Assembly: GCA_001776935.1 (NCBI GenBank)
Contig: MFDN01000011.1
Location: 1 to 58,756 of the forward strand
Length of the DNA stretch: 58,756 nucleotides
From: Candidatus Daviesbacteria bacterium RIFCSPLOWO2_01_FULL_39_23
GTDB lineage: Bacteria > Patescibacteriota > Microgenomatia > Daviesbacterales > UBA10151
Direction: 5' to 3'
The notes under the pieces: generated by a model
What the model was told of the DNA's origin: nothing
The model's database searches: none
What the model saw: the letters and a program-made list of their open reading frames with translations, nothing else
Part shown: one piece after another, positions 57,473-58,756 of the stretch
Layout: each line of letters opens with the position of its first letter
Numbering within the stretch: position 1 is the first letter of the stretch
Position numbers and translations under genes: made by a program

Positions 57473-57937
57473 ATGCTAAAAGTTCTATTGCTTTTTCCGA
57501 TCTTGATTTTCTTTTCTTTATTCCCCGGTAAAATCCTGGCGCAGGAACCTAAACGGGTTGAGGTGGATTTAACAAACCAAAGGCTTTATGCTTTTGAAGG
57601 ACAAAACAGGGTTTTTGATTTTATAATTTCTTCAGGCAAACCATGGTGGCCCACACCTGTGGGTGAATTTAAACCATGGGCAAAGTTAAGATGGGAAAGA
57701 ATGAGAGGCGGAAGCGTCCAGTACGGCACTTATTATGATTTGGCAAATGTACCTTTTACAGTCTACTTTTACAAAGGCTACGCCCTTCACGGGACTTATT
57801 GGCATAATAACTTCGGAGTCCCCATGAGTCATGGTTGCGTTAATCTGAAAACAGACGATGCAGGACTTTTATACAATTGGATAGATTTTGAAACACCGAT
57901 TAAAATTTACGGCCAGACCCCGGCAGTTACTTCTTAA
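57473..57937 (+). CDS. L,D-transpeptidase (YkuD)
   Basis: RVEVDLTNQRLYAFEG...LHGTYWHNNFGVPMSHGCVNLKTDDA. Confidence 0.95.
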   Translation: MLKVLLLFPILIFFSLFPGKILAQEPKRVEVDLTNQRLYAFEGQNRVFDFIISSGKPWWPTPVGEFKPWAKLRWERMRGGSVQYGTYYDLANVPFTVYFYKGYALHGTYWHNNFGVPMSHGCVNLKTDDAGLLYNWIDFETPIKIYGQTPAVTS

Positions 57938-57985
57938 GAATTTGACAAAGATGTGGTATAATTAGTTGATTATAGGGTAAAACCT

Positions 57986-58150
57986 ATGCTTAAAACCAGA
58001 GGTTTGGAACTCGAGTTCTTAAACCAAGAAATAAACCGTGGGACTATTTTTCTCACGATTGCTCAAAAAATAAACAGCACTCTTTCCAGGAGATACCGTT
58101 TAATTAACGGTACATTAAAATGCTTTTTCAGTCAAGAGGGGAAGTTCTAA
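57986..58150 (+). CDS. 54-aa small ORF (not in track)
   Basis: MLKTRGLELEFLNQEINRGTIFLTIAQKINSTLSRRYRLINGTLKCFFSQEGKF*; extended -10 TGGTATAAT upstream. Confidence 0.4.
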   Translation: MLKTRGLELEFLNQEINRGTIFLTIAQKINSTLSRRYRLINGTLKCFFSQEGKF

Positions 58151-58151
58151 A

Positions 58152-58756
58152 ATGGCTATAGAGCGTGCTGAACATCCCTCGCATCTGCCTCATATTCCCA
58201 CCCCGGATATCGGGAAAGCATTTGCCTGGATAAAAAATCATCCTACAGCAACAGCCTCCATCACCGCTCTTGTAGGTGTACCGGCAGTTGCCATATTCAT
58301 GTATATTAGCCGCGACAAAGGACCACAGCACCCTGTACAGACTGCTGATTCGGGGAATGTTTTAACAGTACCGCTGCCGGCACTGGAACCGGGGGTAGTT
58401 TCTGTTGAAACAGCCACAGCTACTCCATCTGCCACTCCAATACTGGATAAGCTTGATGCTTTTATTGCTGAAAATGAAGCTACTCCAACTCCTACTATAA
58501 AAATAGAACCTTACACTCCCACCGCCACCCAAACAGCAACTCGAGTTCCACCTACTGCAACAGCCACCAGAGAACCATCTCCCACCACTGTTCCGACTAC
58601 CCCTACTAAACCTGCTGTTGTGGAAGCTCCTGCTGAAGTTCCTTGCTCTATCCTGCCACAAGAGTACTGCTCCCTAGCAGAAGTAATTGATTGGACTAAT
58701 CCTAAAGGAGAAGTAGGGCCGGTAATTGGTCTGCGTTTACCTCCCGGAGTAAAAAT
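58152..58756 (+). CDS. membrane-anchored Pro/Thr-rich protein, truncated by window end (not in track)
   Basis: MAIERAEHPSHLPHIPTPDIGKAFAWIKNHPTATASITALVGVPAVAIFMYISRDKG...open to window end. Confidence 0.7.
   Translation, partial: MAIERAEHPSHLPHIPTPDIGKAFAWIKNHPTATASITALVGVPAVAIFMYISRDKGPQHPVQTADSGNVLTVPLPALEPGVVSVETATATPSATPILDKLDAFIAENEATPTPTIKIEPYTPTATQTATRVPPTATATREPSPTTVPTTPTKPAVVEAPAEVPCSILPQEYCSLAEVIDWTNPKGEVGPVIGLRLPPGVK

Noticed and set aside
57942-57962. TTGACA followed by TATAAT
   Set aside because: Only 9-nt spacer, not a functional -35/-10 pair; extended -10 TGGTATAAT alone is more plausible.

Overview
AT-rich, densely packed window with the character of a Candidate Phyla Radiation (Patescibacteria, probably Microgenomates) genome; that placement is inferred from gene content and style. 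Recognisable core genes: topA, dprA, PBP2-mreD-mreC, mreB, pyrF-pyrE, pyrD, def-fmt, bL28, bL33, secE-nusG-rplK-rplA, PBP1A, an L,D-transpeptidase, and tRNA-Thr/tRNA-Trp genes. Accessory content includes five toxin-antitoxin modules, a Fic protein, a Cas2-fold PaaX-like regulator, an ECF sigma/anti-sigma pair, a two-component system, an HNH endonuclease, a retropepsin-like protease, a GH1 glycosidase, a dockerin protein and large secreted proteins. Strongest discovery leads: (1) a 30-bp near-palindrome (consensus ACATTAAYMCYRCGRYCGTADKWTTAATGT) present four times, two copies bracketing the PaaX/Cas2-like gene; (2) three diverged copies of the pyrD 3' end separating accessory cargo, which looks like an integration hotspot; (3) palindromic repeat elements inserted in frame into nusG, rplA and an O-antigen-ligase gene, similar in concept to Rickettsia palindromic elements; (4) a structured ~300-nt ncRNA candidate with a consensus promoter, directly upstream of an aberrant tRNA-Thr and an HNH gene; (5) matched divergent ECF-type promoters between sigma/anti-sigma genes and a secreted repeat protein. 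All calls come from reading the sequence and supplied translations; no searches were run.
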